Origin: CAJMSU01 sp964650315
GTDB taxonomy: Bacteria > Bacillota_I > Bacilli_A > RF39 > UBA660
Assembly: GCA_964650315.1 (NCBI GenBank)
Contig: CAZYQE010000002.1
Coordinates: 62,001 to 126,000, forward strand
Reading direction: 5' to 3'
DNA: 64,000 nucleotides
Shown in pieces: positions 34,240 through 44,342 of this stretch. Made by a program: the position numbers and the translations under genes. Numbering within the stretch: position 1 is the first letter of the stretch; each line of letters begins with the position of its first letter. Below the pieces are notes generated by a model. The model was not told the DNA's origin and ran no database searches. It was given only the letters and a program-made list of their open reading frames with translations.

Positions 34240-35028
34240 ATGGAAGTAATTAATGATATTTTAAAAAACAAAATAATTCAATCTATAATTGCAATTATAA
34301 TAGTATATATAGTATATAAGATAATATCTACTATATTTATAACAAATAATAAAGTATTAAAGGAAAAAGTATCACTTAGTAATAAGGGTAAAACATATGT
34401 AAAATTATTACATAGTATTCTAAGATATATATTTTTAGGTATAGCAATACTTGCAATATTAAAAATTTATAATGTAGATATTACCTCATTACTTGCAGGT
34501 GTTGGAATTGTTGGTGTAGTTTTAGGTTTAGCGATTCAAGATGCATTAAAAGACATTATAAGAGGAACTACAATACTATCTGATAGTTATTTTAGAGTAG
34601 GAGATGTAGTTAAATATAATGGTATTGAAGGAGAAGTTATGGCTTTAGGACTAAAAACTACTAGAATAAGAGATATTGCTACTGAAAATATAATTTCTAT
34701 TTCTAATAGAAAAATAGATGAAATTCAAATAGTATCTAAATTTATTTACATAAATATACCATTACCATATGAATTAAAACTAGAAAAAGCAGAATCTATA
34801 GTAGATGAAATATCTGCTAAAGCAAAAGAAAACAATAATGTTAAAGATTGTATATACTTAGGAGTAAGAGATTTAGCTGATTCATCAATAAAATATCAAA
34901 TAAAAGTAGAAATGAAACCTAAAGAAAAATTAATTGCATTAAAAGCAGTGAATAAAACAATACTGGAAGTATTAGAAAAACATAGTATTCAAGTTCCATA
35001 TAATCAACTTGATATACATAATAAATAG
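34240..35028 (+). CDS. mscS: Small-conductance mechanosensitive channel (MscS family)
   Basis: 262 residues. Helix 1 is near 10-30 and helix 2 near 60-80. The pore helix is SLLAGVGIVGVVLGLAIQDALKD (about 88-110), with the family's Gly/Ala packing pattern, followed by the cytoplasmic beta-domain (FRVGDVVKYNGIEGEVMALGLKTTRIR). It releases solutes when membrane tension rises. The length is typical. AAGGAGGA precedes the start. gpmA follows 8 bases after the stop, in the same transcript. Confidence 0.94.
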   Translation: MEVINDILKNKIIQSIIAIIIVYIVYKIISTIFITNNKVLKEKVSLSNKGKTYVKLLHSILRYIFLGIAILAILKIYNVDITSLLAGVGIVGVVLGLAIQDALKDIIRGTTILSDSYFRVGDVVKYNGIEGEVMALGLKTTRIRDIATENIISISNRKIDEIQIVSKFIYINIPLPYELKLEKAESIVDEISAKAKENNNVKDCIYLGVRDLADSSIKYQIKVEMKPKEKLIALKAVNKTILEVLEKHSIQVPYNQLDIHNK

Positions 35029-35036
35029 GAGGTACC

Positions 35037-35723
35037 ATGATTAAATTAGTTTTAGTAAGACATGGGCAAAGCATGTGGAATTTAGAAAATAAATTCACTG
35101 GTTGGACTGATGTTGATTTATCAGAACAAGGTATAAAAGAAGCTATAGAAGCTGGTAAAGTATTAAAAGAAAAAGGTTATACTTTCGATATTGCATATAC
35201 TTCTGTATTAAAAAGAGCAAATAGAACATTAGAATTAATATTAAAAGAATTAGATTTAGATATTCCAATTAAATATAGTTGGAGATTAAATGAAAGACAT
35301 TATGGAGCTCTACAAGGATTAAATAAAGATGAGACTAGAGAAAAATATGGAGATGAACAAGTACATATATGGAGAAGAAGTGCAGATGTTAGACCTCCAG
35401 AATTAGATGATAATGATCCTAGGTATCCAGGTTTTGATTCTAAATATAAAGGATTAAATAAAGAGGAATTACCTCATACAGAATGTTTAAAGGACACTAT
35501 AGAACGTGTTATGCCATATTGGTATTCTGATATAGAACCAGCACTAAAAGATAATAAGAAAGTAATTATCGCTGCTCATGGTAATAGTTTAAGAGGATTA
35601 ATTAAATACTTAGATAATTTAAATGATGAAGAAGTAATTGGATTAGAAATAGAAACAGGTAATCCAATATGCTATGAATTAGATGATAATCTAAAACCTA
35701 TAAAGCATTATTACTTAAAATAA
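35037..35723 (+). CDS. gpmA: 2,3-bisphosphoglycerate-dependent phosphoglycerate mutase
   Basis: 228 residues. Glycolytic interconversion of 3- and 2-phosphoglycerate. The catalytic RHGQSMWN is at 8-15, FTGWTDVDLSEQG, the ERHYGALQGLNK loop near 86, and the second His in AAHGNSLRG near 180 are all present. AGGAGGTACC precedes the ATG. A terminator follows at once. Confidence 0.96.
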   Translation: MIKLVLVRHGQSMWNLENKFTGWTDVDLSEQGIKEAIEAGKVLKEKGYTFDIAYTSVLKRANRTLELILKELDLDIPIKYSWRLNERHYGALQGLNKDETREKYGDEQVHIWRRSADVRPPELDDNDPRYPGFDSKYKGLNKEELPHTECLKDTIERVMPYWYSDIEPALKDNKKVIIAAHGNSLRGLIKYLDNLNDEEVIGLEIETGNPICYELDDNLKPIKHYYLK

Positions 35724-35752
35724 AAAGAATAATAAACACATTATTCTTTTTT
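35722..35752 (+). terminator. Intrinsic terminator leading into a promoter
   Basis: An 11-bp A/T-rich stem (35722-35732 with 35741-35751) ends in T6. TGG-TATAAT (35754-35762) of the next gene starts 2 bases later. Confidence 0.88.
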
Positions 35753-35786
35753 ATGGTATAATTATATAACGAGGTGTAAATACAAA

Positions 35787-36359
35787 ATGAAGTTTAGAAC
35801 AAACAAAGATAACAAAAATTATATAATGGTAAATATTGAAAAAATTGATGAATTATTAAGTTTAGTAGTAACTGATACTATAGATGTACCAGAAAATATT
35901 AGAGAAGAAGCAACACATATTATTAGAGTATCTTCTTCACATAATATGAATCAATTAAATAACCCAAATAGTATTAAAGAAGTAGCTATTAAAAAGAGTA
36001 GTAATATAGGACAGTATTTACTTCTTAATACAGATTTTATAAATATAATAAATGAAGATGATTATATATATTATAAAGATATAGTACATGCCCTAGATAT
36101 CGCAATATTTGAAGACAATTGTAAACTATCAAATAAAATATCAAGATTATTTAGAGAACAAGCATCAGGTACAAAACAAAACTTATATGAAATATATAAT
36201 CCAGAAGTAGTAGATTATATAAAAGAACATAATGATTTTAATACATATTTACTTAAATTTAATGGTGAATATAGACCTAGAAAATATTTTGTTTATGAAG
36301 ATAATGATATAGTACACAAAAAACTATATAAAAAAGAAAAAACATTAATTAAAAAATAA
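35787..36359 (+). CDS. Unrecognised cytoplasmic protein
   Basis: 190 residues, mostly helical and charged, with no membrane segment. A region near 95-125 (DIVHALDIAIFEDN) and a Lys-rich C-terminus are the only notable features. I do not recognise it. GAGGTG 12 bases before the ATG and an upstream extended -10 support expression. queH begins 10 bases after its stop. Confidence 0.7.
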   Translation: MKFRTNKDNKNYIMVNIEKIDELLSLVVTDTIDVPENIREEATHIIRVSSSHNMNQLNNPNSIKEVAIKKSSNIGQYLLLNTDFINIINEDDYIYYKDIVHALDIAIFEDNCKLSNKISRLFREQASGTKQNLYEIYNPEVVDYIKEHNDFNTYLLKFNGEYRPRKYFVYEDNDIVHKKLYKKEKTLIKK

Positions 36360-36369
36360 TGGTGATATT

Positions 36370-36969
36370 ATGAACTATGATTTAAAGATGGAAGAAGAAA
36401 TTAAAAATATTAAACCCGGTACTAAACTCTTATTACATGCATGTTGCGCTCCATGTTCATCAGCAGTATTAGAGCGTATTGGTAATATATTTGAAATAAC
36501 AATACTATATTATAATCCAAATATTACAGATAAAAATGAATATAATAAAAGATTAAATGAAGTTAAAAGTTTTATAAAGAAATTTAAAACTAAATACAAA
36601 ATATCTATAATAGATGGTAGATATGATATAAATGATTTCCTAGATATAGCTAAAGGATTAGAAAATGAACCTGAAAGAGGTAAACGTTGTTATAAATGTT
36701 ATAATTTAAGACTAGAAGAAACTGCTAAAGTTGCAGAAAAAGAGGGTTTTCCATACTTTACTACGACTTTAAGTCTTTCTCCATATAAAAATAGTAATTG
36801 GATTAATGAAATAGGAGAAGATTTAAATAATAAATATAATTCTACATACTTATATTCTGATTTTAAAAAGAAAAATGGTTATAAGAGAAGTATAGAATTA
36901 TCTAGTGAATATAATTTATATAGACAAAATTATTGTGGATGTATATATTCTAAGAAAGAAGGGATATAA
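36370..36969 (+). CDS. queH: Epoxyqueuosine reductase QueH
   Basis: 199 residues. It performs the last step of queuosine formation in tRNA anticodons and is the Fe-S enzyme that replaces QueG. Characteristic cysteines are HACCAPCSS near 24-28, RCYKCYN near 98-102, and CGC near 193. The sequence LLLHACCAPC and the motif TTTLSLSPYKNSNWINEIG are typical. GGTGATATT precedes the ATG. The stop and the murC start share one base (TAATG), so the two are translationally coupled. Confidence 0.94.
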   Translation: MNYDLKMEEEIKNIKPGTKLLLHACCAPCSSAVLERIGNIFEITILYYNPNITDKNEYNKRLNEVKSFIKKFKTKYKISIIDGRYDINDFLDIAKGLENEPERGKRCYKCYNLRLEETAKVAEKEGFPYFTTTLSLSPYKNSNWINEIGEDLNNKYNSTYLYSDFKKKNGYKRSIELSSEYNLYRQNYCGCIYSKKEGI

Positions 36970-38273
36970 TGAAATATTATTGTATTGGAATTAAAGGAAC
37001 AGGAATGAGTACTCTTGCTCAAATATTAAGTGATTTAGGTAATGAAGTATCAGGTTATGATGACGCTAGAGGTCATAAGTTTACACAAGAGGGATTAGAA
37101 GAGAGAAATATACCAATTTATTATGATCATGATCATGATATAGATAAAGACACTATTGTAACTTATAGTGTAGCATTCTCAACAAATCATCCAGAGATGA
37201 AAAGAGTAAAAGAATTAGGTCTTACTATAAAGAAATATAACGAAATAATGGGTGATATAGTTGCTATGTTTGATACTATTGGTGTTAGTGGTACACATGG
37301 TAAAACAACTACATCATCACTTATTAGACATATTATAGAAGACAAAATGGAATGTAATTACTTTATAGGTGCTGGAGATGGACATGCTAGTCCTGATAAT
37401 AAATATTTTGTAGTAGAAAGTGATGAATTTAATAGACACTTTACTGCTTATCATCCAAAATATTCTATAATTACTAATATAGAAGCAGAACATTTAGAAT
37501 GTTATAAAGATATAGATGATATTAGAAATACATTTGAAATATTTGCTAATAATACTAAAGATTTAGTAGTAGCAAATGGTGATAATGAAGAAGTTAGAAA
37601 GATTAATTATAATACTAAAGTAAAATTCTTTGGTTTTAATGAAGATAATGACATAGTAGTTAAAAATATGAAATTAGAAGATACTGGTTCTGAATTTGAT
37701 ATTTATATAAATAATGAATTATTTGGACATTTTGATATTCCATTATATGGAGAACATATGGTACTAGATGCTGCAGCTGCAATCGCACTAACTAAAGAAT
37801 TAGGATTTACTAAAGATGAAATACATGCTTCACTAGAAACATTTGTAAATGCTAAAAGAAGGTTTGCAGAAGAAAAAGTAAATGGAAGTATCATAATAGA
37901 TGATTATGCACATCATCCAACTGAAATAAAAGCTACTTTAGAAGCTATTAAACAAAAATATCCAAATAAAAAACTAATAGTAGTTTTTGTACCTAATACA
38001 TATTCTAGAACAAAAGACTTTACAGATGAATTTGTAAAAGCATTCAATATTGCAGATAAAGCATATTTAACTGATATAGATGCTAATAGAGAAGATCCTA
38101 AAGATTATCCAGGTATTACATCATATACAATAATAGATAAATTAAATAATGGAGATATTATTAGTATAGATGAAATTAATAAACTAAAAGATAATAAAAA
38201 TGATGTAGTATGTTTCATGGGATGTGCCTATGTAGATGGTATACTAAATGCTTATAAAGACTTACTAAAATAG
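36969..38273 (+). CDS. murC: UDP-N-acetylmuramate--L-alanine ligase
   Basis: 434 residues. It attaches the first amino acid of the peptidoglycan stem peptide. The Rossmann start GIKGTGMSTLA, P-loop GVSGTHGKTTT near 105, central ESDEFNRHF, and C-terminal DDYAHHPTEI and NTYSRT are all typical of MurC. Together with murD2-murL at 22-25 kb it shows that this bacterium makes a cell wall. Confidence 0.96.
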   Translation: MKYYCIGIKGTGMSTLAQILSDLGNEVSGYDDARGHKFTQEGLEERNIPIYYDHDHDIDKDTIVTYSVAFSTNHPEMKRVKELGLTIKKYNEIMGDIVAMFDTIGVSGTHGKTTTSSLIRHIIEDKMECNYFIGAGDGHASPDNKYFVVESDEFNRHFTAYHPKYSIITNIEAEHLECYKDIDDIRNTFEIFANNTKDLVVANGDNEEVRKINYNTKVKFFGFNEDNDIVVKNMKLEDTGSEFDIYINNELFGHFDIPLYGEHMVLDAAAAIALTKELGFTKDEIHASLETFVNAKRRFAEEKVNGSIIIDDYAHHPTEIKATLEAIKQKYPNKKLIVVFVPNTYSRTKDFTDEFVKAFNIADKAYLTDIDANREDPKDYPGITSYTIIDKLNNGDIISIDEINKLKDNKNDVVCFMGCAYVDGILNAYKDLLK

Positions 38274-38330
38274 GTTTACTACTTTTTTTAAATATTGTAT
38301 AATACAACTTATCTAAGGAAGGAGCAATAT

Positions 38331-38663
38331 ATGAAAAAGAAAGAAGATCTTCAAAAAGATTTAGAAAAACAAAAAAAGTCAATAAAAAAAGGAGCAATTA
38401 CAACAGCTGCTCTTGGAATAACATCCTTAACTATTATAGGTGAAACTTTTTATTTAGCAGAAACAGGACAGTTAGATCATGCAAATCTTATGACCGTAGC
38501 TGGATTAGTAAGCGGTGTCTTTTTAGCCGGCCCTTCTGTTAGTATGGGACTATTATATACATTAGATGCTGCTGATAATTATAATAAAACAAAAGAAGAA
38601 TTACAAGAAACTGAAACACCAAAAATTTTAAAAAAAGAAATGAATCCAACAAAATCTTATTAA
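38331..38663 (+). CDS. Small membrane protein of unknown function
   Basis: 110 residues. A strongly charged coiled-coil N-terminus (KKKEDLQKDLEKQKK) precedes two membrane helices (about 20-45 and 53-80), and the C-terminus is charged again. AAGGAAGGAG before ATG 38331 fixes the start, and TGTATAAT lies upstream. It is a single gene with its own terminator. Confidence 0.7.
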   Translation: MKKKEDLQKDLEKQKKSIKKGAITTAALGITSLTIIGETFYLAETGQLDHANLMTVAGLVSGVFLAGPSVSMGLLYTLDAADNYNKTKEELQETETPKILKKEMNPTKSY

Positions 38664-38690
38664 AGAAATAGTTATTATTTCTTTTTTTTA
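38662..38690 (+). terminator. Intrinsic terminator
   Basis: The 9-bp stem AAAGAAATA / TATTTCTTT has a 5-base loop and is followed by T8. The mutS promoter (TGG-TATAAT) follows about 10 bases on. Confidence 0.9.
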
Positions 38691-38729
38691 TGCCTTATTT
38701 TTGGTATAATATATAACGTGGTGAGTAGT

Positions 38730-41276
38730 ATGAAACGCAGTGAAGTAGATAGAAGTAAACTTAGTCCCATGATGAAGCAATACATGGAAGTTAAAGATAA
38801 TTATGAAGATAGTATTATCTTTTTTAGACTTGGTGATTTCTATGAAATGTTTTTTGAAGATGCAGTAACTGCTTCACATGTTTTAGAACTAGCTTTAACA
38901 GGTAAACAAGCAGGACTAGACGAAAGAGTTCCTATGTGTGGAGTTCCTCATCATGCGTATGCTAATTATGTTGAAACTCTAATAGAAAAAGGTTATAAAG
39001 TCGCAATTGCCGAACAATTAGAAGATCCTAAAGATGTAAAGGGTGTAGTTAAAAGAGATGTAATACAAGTTATTACTAAAGGTACAAGATTAGATGATAC
39101 AATTGATTCTAAAACTAATAATTATATTGCGAATATCTATAGTTTTGATTATTGTTATGGTATTTCTTATGCAGATATTTCTACTGGAGAAGTAAATGCT
39201 TTATTAATAGATGGAGATAAAGATAAATTAATTAAAGAAATTACTAAATATAATTTTAATGAAGTAATAGTAAATGATTCTATTGATAGAGAAATAGTAG
39301 AAATACTTAGAAGTAATTATAATATTTTAGTAACCATAACAAAAGAAGAATTAGATGATGATAATTATTCATATATTTATAAAAATATTGAAGATATTAG
39401 ATTAGTTAGTACTATTAAACATTTATTATTCTATATAGTAGATACTAAAAAAGGAGATCTACATCACTTACAAAAATGCAATATTATAAAGACTAATGAT
39501 CATTTAGAATTTGATATAAACACTAAAAGGAATTTAGAATTAGTTGAAACAGTACGTAATAGAGAACGTCAATATAGTTTATTATGGTTACTTGATAAAT
39601 GTAAAACTGCTATGGGTAGTAGATATTTAAAACATACTATAGAAAATCCATTAACTAGTAAAAAAGAAATTAATAAACGTTATGATATGATAGAAAAATT
39701 ATCTACTGAGTTTATATTAAGAGATGATTTAATTAAAGAATTAAGTAATGTTTATGACTTAGAAAGATTAGCTGGACGTATTACTTATGGTAATTTAAAT
39801 GCTAAAGATTTATTACAATTAAAAAGTTCTTTAAAGAGTCTACCTAATATTAAAAAAATATTAGAAGAATTAAAATTTGATAAGAAATTAGATACTTTAG
39901 ATGAATTATATGAACTACTTGAAAAAACCATTTTAGAAGATGCACCTTTTACTTTAAAAGAAGGACATTTAATTAAAGAAGGGTATAATAGCGAATTAGA
40001 TGAATTAAAGAAAATAAGTAGTGGTTCTAAAGACTTTATATTAGATATGGAAGCTGAAGAGAGAAAACGTACTGGTATTAAGAATTTAAAAGTAGGTTTT
40101 AATAAAGTATTTGGTTATTATATAGAAGTATCTAAAGGACAAAAGAATCTAGTTAAAGATGAGTTTGGTTATGAGAGAAAACAAACTTTAGCTAATAGTG
40201 AAAGATATATTACTCCTATACTTAAAGAAAAAGAAAATATTATTTTAGGTGCTGAAGAAAAAATAATTAATTTAGAATATAAATTATTTATGGATATTAG
40301 AGAAGTAGTTAAAAGATATATTTCTAAGATACAAAAAATTGCTAAAGTAATTAGTGAAATTGATATGTTAGAGTCATTTTCTATAGTTAGTGATATGTAT
40401 AAATTTACAAGACCTAATTTAGTAAATGATAGAGTAATTAAGATGATAGATTGTCGTCATCCAGTAGTAGAGCAAGTTATGAAAGATAAATATGTTCCTA
40501 ATGATATATTAATGGATAAAACTGCTAATATATTATTAATAACAGGTCCTAATATGGCTGGTAAATCTACTTATATGAGACAATGTGCTATTACTGTTAT
40601 TATGGCTCAAATGGGATGTTTTGTTCCTTGTAGTAGTTGTACTATGCCTATATTTGATAAAATATTTACTAGAATTGGTGCTAGTGATGATTTAGTTAGT
40701 GGAGAATCTACTTTTATGGTAGAAATGAAAGAAGCTAATTATGCTATTAGTGAAGCTACTTCTAATAGTTTAATATTATTTGATGAATTAGGTAGAGGTA
40801 CTGCTACATATGATGGAATGAGCCTAGCTCAAGCAATACTAGAACATATTCATGATAAAATAAAATGTAAAACATTATTCTCAACTCATTATCATGAATT
40901 AGTTGCTTTAGAAAATGATTTAAAGAATTTAAAGAATGTACATGTTTCTGCTATAGAAAAAGATTCAAAATTAACATTCTTACATAAAGTTAAAAATGGA
41001 CCAGTAGATAAAAGTTATGGTATCCATGTAGCTTCTTTAGCAAGTCTTCCTAAATCTTTAATAGATAGAGCAGGAGACATTCTAAATGTATATGAAAATA
41101 CTAATAATACTAAAGAAGAATTTACTCAAACTTCATTATTTGAAGATAACGAATCTGAAGCAATAGAAAAACCAAATGAAATAGAAGAAAAAATAAAAGA
41201 GATTAATCCATTAGAGATGACTCCTATGGAAGCATTAAATTATTTATATGATTTAAAAAAAGATATAGATAAGTAA
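38730..41276 (+). CDS. mutS: DNA mismatch recognition protein MutS
   Basis: 848 residues, normal MutS1 length. The mismatch-reading Phe-x-Glu lies in FFRLGDFYEMF (about 36-42). Core and clamp domains follow, then ATPase motifs TGPNMAGKST near 610 and LFDELGRGTATYDG near 683, and FSTHYHEL. The protein ends with an acidic tail and a C-terminal helix. ATG 38730 is chosen because GGTGAG lies 5 bases upstream; the frame can be extended to a GTG at 38718. The nusB-xseAB genes come next. Confidence 0.97.
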   Translation: MKRSEVDRSKLSPMMKQYMEVKDNYEDSIIFFRLGDFYEMFFEDAVTASHVLELALTGKQAGLDERVPMCGVPHHAYANYVETLIEKGYKVAIAEQLEDPKDVKGVVKRDVIQVITKGTRLDDTIDSKTNNYIANIYSFDYCYGISYADISTGEVNALLIDGDKDKLIKEITKYNFNEVIVNDSIDREIVEILRSNYNILVTITKEELDDDNYSYIYKNIEDIRLVSTIKHLLFYIVDTKKGDLHHLQKCNIIKTNDHLEFDINTKRNLELVETVRNRERQYSLLWLLDKCKTAMGSRYLKHTIENPLTSKKEINKRYDMIEKLSTEFILRDDLIKELSNVYDLERLAGRITYGNLNAKDLLQLKSSLKSLPNIKKILEELKFDKKLDTLDELYELLEKTILEDAPFTLKEGHLIKEGYNSELDELKKISSGSKDFILDMEAEERKRTGIKNLKVGFNKVFGYYIEVSKGQKNLVKDEFGYERKQTLANSERYITPILKEKENIILGAEEKIINLEYKLFMDIREVVKRYISKIQKIAKVISEIDMLESFSIVSDMYKFTRPNLVNDRVIKMIDCRHPVVEQVMKDKYVPNDILMDKTANILLITGPNMAGKSTYMRQCAITVIMAQMGCFVPCSSCTMPIFDKIFTRIGASDDLVSGESTFMVEMKEANYAISEATSNSLILFDELGRGTATYDGMSLAQAILEHIHDKIKCKTLFSTHYHELVALENDLKNLKNVHVSAIEKDSKLTFLHKVKNGPVDKSYGIHVASLASLPKSLIDRAGDILNVYENTNNTKEEFTQTSLFEDNESEAIEKPNEIEEKIKEINPLEMTPMEALNYLYDLKKDIDK

Positions 41277-41320
41277 TTGATTTTATACACTCATAATGAT
41301 AAACTTAAGGTGGTGAGACT

Positions 41321-41731
41321 ATGAAGAATAGAAGTGAACTTAGAGAAATTATTATTAAAGTTATATATCAAACTTATATATTAAAAAACACTAATTTAAA
41401 GTATGATATAGATAAGTTAATTAAAGACCAATTAGAAGTAGAAAATGAATATGTTATTACTTGTGTAAATGGTATTATAGATAATAGAACTAAGATAGAT
41501 TCATTAGCTAATAAATATCTAAAAGATTGGACTATTGATAGATTAAATAATGTAGATAAATCAATTCTATCTTTAGGTATATATGAACTTATGTATACAG
41601 ATACTCCTAGTATTGTATGTATTAATGAAGCTGTTGAATTATCTAAAAAATATTCTGAAGAAAAAGTTACTAAAATGATAAATGGAGTACTTGATAATAT
41701 TTATCATAGTGAGGTAGAAGATGAACGATAA
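41321..41731 (+). CDS. nusB: Transcription antitermination factor NusB
   Basis: 136 residues. All-helical NusB fold. The conserved region WTIDRLNNVDKSILSLGIYELMYTDTPSIVCINEAVELSKKY matches closely (split here: WTIDRLNNVDKSIL, then IYELMY and INEAVELSKKY). It binds boxA RNA with NusE for rRNA antitermination. The nusB-xseA-xseB order is as in many Bacilli. The xseA ATG overlaps its last 11 bases. Confidence 0.94.
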   Translation: MKNRSELREIIIKVIYQTYILKNTNLKYDIDKLIKDQLEVENEYVITCVNGIIDNRTKIDSLANKYLKDWTIDRLNNVDKSILSLGIYELMYTDTPSIVCINEAVELSKKYSEEKVTKMINGVLDNIYHSEVEDER

Positions 41732-42974
41732 GTATATTTCAGTAACACAATTAACTAAATATATTAAATATAAAATAGATAATGATATTAATTTGAATGA
41801 AGTATTTTTAAAAGGTGAAATATCTAATTTTAAAGCTCATTCTAGAGGACATTACTATTTTACTATTAAAGATGAAGGTAGTAGAATTAGTGCTGTTATG
41901 TTTGCTAATAATACTAAGAAATTAAAGTTTTTACCTACTGATGGTATGAAAGTATTAGTAACTGGTAAAATAAGTGTATTTGAAGCAAATGGATCTTATC
42001 AAATTTATGTTAATGATATGTTAGAAGATGGAGTAGGTAATTTATATATTGCTTATGAACAATTAAAAAAGAAACTAGAAGAAGAAGGATTATTTGATAA
42101 ATCTCATAAGAAATCTATTCCAAAGATACCTAATAGAGTAGGAGTTATTACTGCACCTACAGGTGCTGCTATTAAAGATATTATTTCTACTATTAAAAGA
42201 AGATGGCCTCTATCAGAAATAATATTATTACCTGCTTTAGTACAAGGAGAAGAAGCTCATTCTACTATTGTAGAACAAATAAAAAATGCAGAAAATTATA
42301 ATTTAGATACATTAATAGTAGGTAGAGGTGGAGGATCTATAGAAGACTTATGGCCATTTAATGAAGAAGATGTTGCTAAAGCTATTTATGAATGTTCTAT
42401 ACCAGTTATTTCTGCAGTAGGTCATGAAGTAGACTTTACAATAGCTGATTTTGTTGCAGACTTACGTGCACCAACTCCAACAGGTGCTGCAGAAATGGCA
42501 GTTCCAGCTATAAGCGATGTAATTAGTTATTTAGATCAGATAAATATAAGATTAAATAAATCTTTATTAAATAAAATAAATATTAATAAAAAACATTTAG
42601 ATGAAATTAAAAAACATTATATATTTACTAATCCAATAACTATATATGAATCTAAAGAATTAATATTTGATAATTTAGTAGAAAGATTAAGATTTTCTCT
42701 AAAGAATTTAGTTAATATTAAAGAAAAAAAGTATAATGAATTAAAAAACTCTATTATATTTAAAAACCCATATAATTTAATTGATAATAAATCTAATAAG
42801 TATTTACAAGTATTATCTAAATTAGAAGCTCTAAGCCCCTTAAAAACGCTTCAGAGAGGCTATTCTATAGTAAAGAAGGAGAATAAAGTAATTAGTAGTA
42901 TAAAAGATACTAAAAAAGATGATTTATTAGAATTAAATTTAAAAGATGGTAATATAGATGTTAAAGTAATATAG
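41721..42974 (+). CDS. xseA: Exodeoxyribonuclease VII large subunit
   Basis: 417 residues. An N-terminal OB-fold domain (about 1-105) and a nuclease domain with GVITAPTGAAIKDI, the GRGGGSIEDLWPFNEE motif near 195, and AVGHEVDFTIADFVADLRAPTP near 240 are intact. A long coiled coil follows. It degrades single-stranded DNA together with XseB, which is encoded 9 bases downstream. The start lies inside nusB with GAGGTAG ahead of it. Confidence 0.95.
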   Translation: MNDKYISVTQLTKYIKYKIDNDINLNEVFLKGEISNFKAHSRGHYYFTIKDEGSRISAVMFANNTKKLKFLPTDGMKVLVTGKISVFEANGSYQIYVNDMLEDGVGNLYIAYEQLKKKLEEEGLFDKSHKKSIPKIPNRVGVITAPTGAAIKDIISTIKRRWPLSEIILLPALVQGEEAHSTIVEQIKNAENYNLDTLIVGRGGGSIEDLWPFNEEDVAKAIYECSIPVISAVGHEVDFTIADFVADLRAPTPTGAAEMAVPAISDVISYLDQINIRLNKSLLNKININKKHLDEIKKHYIFTNPITIYESKELIFDNLVERLRFSLKNLVNIKEKKYNELKNSIIFKNPYNLIDNKSNKYLQVLSKLEALSPLKTLQRGYSIVKKENKVISSIKDTKKDDLLELNLKDGNIDVKVI

Positions 42975-42983
42975 GAGGAAAAT

Positions 42984-43211
42984 ATGGCAGAAAAGAAAGA
43001 AAAAAGTTTTGAAGAAAACTTAAAAGATTTAGAAGAAATAGTTACTAAACTAGAAAGTGGAGAAGTACCACTAGATGATGCAATTAAAGAATTTACTAAA
43101 GCAATGGAATTATCTAAAAAATGTGATCAAAAATTAAAAAATGCTGAAGAAGCTATTACTAAAATAGTAGATAAAGATGGATCACTAAAAGATTATAAAG
43201 TAGAAGAATAA
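42984..43211 (+). CDS. xseB: Exodeoxyribonuclease VII small subunit
   Basis: 75 residues. The sequence SFEENLKDLEEIVTKLESGE followed by VPLDDAIKEF is the family signature. Several copies bind each XseA subunit along its coiled coil. AGGAGGA precedes the start, and an intrinsic terminator closes the nusB-xseA-xseB transcript. Confidence 0.95.
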   Translation: MAEKKEKSFEENLKDLEEIVTKLESGEVPLDDAIKEFTKAMELSKKCDQKLKNAEEAITKIVDKDGSLKDYKVEE

Positions 43212-43245
43212 AAAAAGACTTTATTTAAAAGTCTTTTTATTTTTA
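43212..43245 (+). terminator. Bidirectional intrinsic terminator
   Basis: An 11-bp stem (43212-43222 with 43228-43238) lies between an A-run and a T-run. It also serves the converging DUF1292 gene. Confidence 0.9.
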
Positions 43246-43473
43246 ATTAAAATATTTCTCTCTAAGTAACCCTAAAGCAGTATTAAATTCATTTTCATCT
43301 ATAGAAAGCAATGTATCATTATCATCAGCTAATTTCTGTATTAAATAATCTTCAGGATTTTCTTTATTAGCAAAGAAATAATACATAATATTATTCTCAC
43401 TATCCAATAAATTATCTATAATTACATATTCTTTATTATCTATTTCTAAAACATCTACACTAACATCTTCCAT
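43243..43473 (-). CDS. DUF1292 family protein
   Basis: 76 residues. A small beta-rich cytoplasmic protein with the family layout (ILEIDNKEYVIID followed by MYYFFANKENPEDYLIQKL). The function is unknown. It starts at the stop of the next upstream minus-strand gene with one base overlap, so the two are in one operon. Confidence 0.82.
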   Translation of the reverse strand: MEDVSVDVLEIDNKEYVIIDNLLDSENNIMYYFFANKENPEDYLIQKLADDNDTLLSIDENEFNTALGLLREKYFN

Positions 43474-44189
43474 TATTTAGCCCCTCTTTTAACATTCTCA
43501 TATTTATAATCAGAAATAATCTTATTTCTCATAATATCTTTATATTGATCTATATCATCAAACCCTTTAGTTGTTATATAATCATTTAGGTCTTCATAGA
43601 ATACATAATTTTCACTTTTATCAAAATTATTTTTAGGAATATGTTGGATAGTTCTATTAACAATTTTATTATACATAGGAATACCTATTTTATCTCCATA
43701 TGTACTATAGAACTCAAATATAATATTATCTAATTCATTTTCATCATGAGCCATCTGTCTAAATTCATTAGCAATCTCTATATAATCAACAGAACCATTC
43801 TTAGGATTACTAGATCTAGTAACTATATCATCAATAGTACTACCATATTTACTCTCAAAAATATCATCTACTTCATGTTGTTCCTTTAACTCAACAGCTT
43901 TAGGTACCGCAACACTACCAATACCACCAGCAACTAATCCCGCAACCGCTATCATAAATATACGTTTTCTTACAGTAGCTTTTCTTTTATTTTTTAAATT
44001 TAAATTATCTCTTTTCCTAGAAGATCTCTCATAAGCATCTTCTTTATTACTTTTTGAATTTTTTACTAGTTGATCTATTATTCTATCTGATTGTTCTTGA
44101 ATTTTCTTATCTTCCATTTCTTTTTCTGTCTTAGCAGCTGCTTCTTCAACAATATCTTTTGCTATTTCATCTATGCGTTTATCATCCAT
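43473..44189 (-). CDS. Membrane-anchored protein of unknown function
   Basis: 238 residues. A highly charged N-terminal part (about 1-68, many Lys, Glu, Asp) precedes one transmembrane helix (IFMIAVAGLVAGGIGSVAV, about 72-92) and a C-terminal domain predicted outside, with short helices and strands. AGAGGTGAATTAT precedes ATG 44189, so the longer frame is not used. No family is recognised. It is adjacent to the spoIVB region but divergent from it. Confidence 0.72.
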   Translation of the reverse strand: MDDKRIDEIAKDIVEEAAAKTEKEMEDKKIQEQSDRIIDQLVKNSKSNKEDAYERSSRKRDNLNLKNKRKATVRKRIFMIAVAGLVAGGIGSVAVPKAVELKEQHEVDDIFESKYGSTIDDIVTRSSNPKNGSVDYIEIANEFRQMAHDENELDNIIFEFYSTYGDKIGIPMYNKIVNRTIQHIPKNNFDKSENYVFYEDLNDYITTKGFDDIDQYKDIMRNKIISDYKYENVKRGAK

Positions 44190-44342
44190 ATAATTCACCT
44201 CTATTATATATATTATATAATGTATTTTATTACTAGTCAAAAGAATTGTAAAAAATTAGTGTAAATGGTAATTATTATTAGACATATTTTTTTATAAATA
44301 ATTAATACTAAAAATGTAGTAAAGTTTTAAGGAGTGATTTTT

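Noticed and set aside
44260..44289. Sigma-G promoter before spoIVB as a firm feature
   Set aside because: The -35 and -10 each miss a key base; kept only as a remark under the gerA promoter finding.
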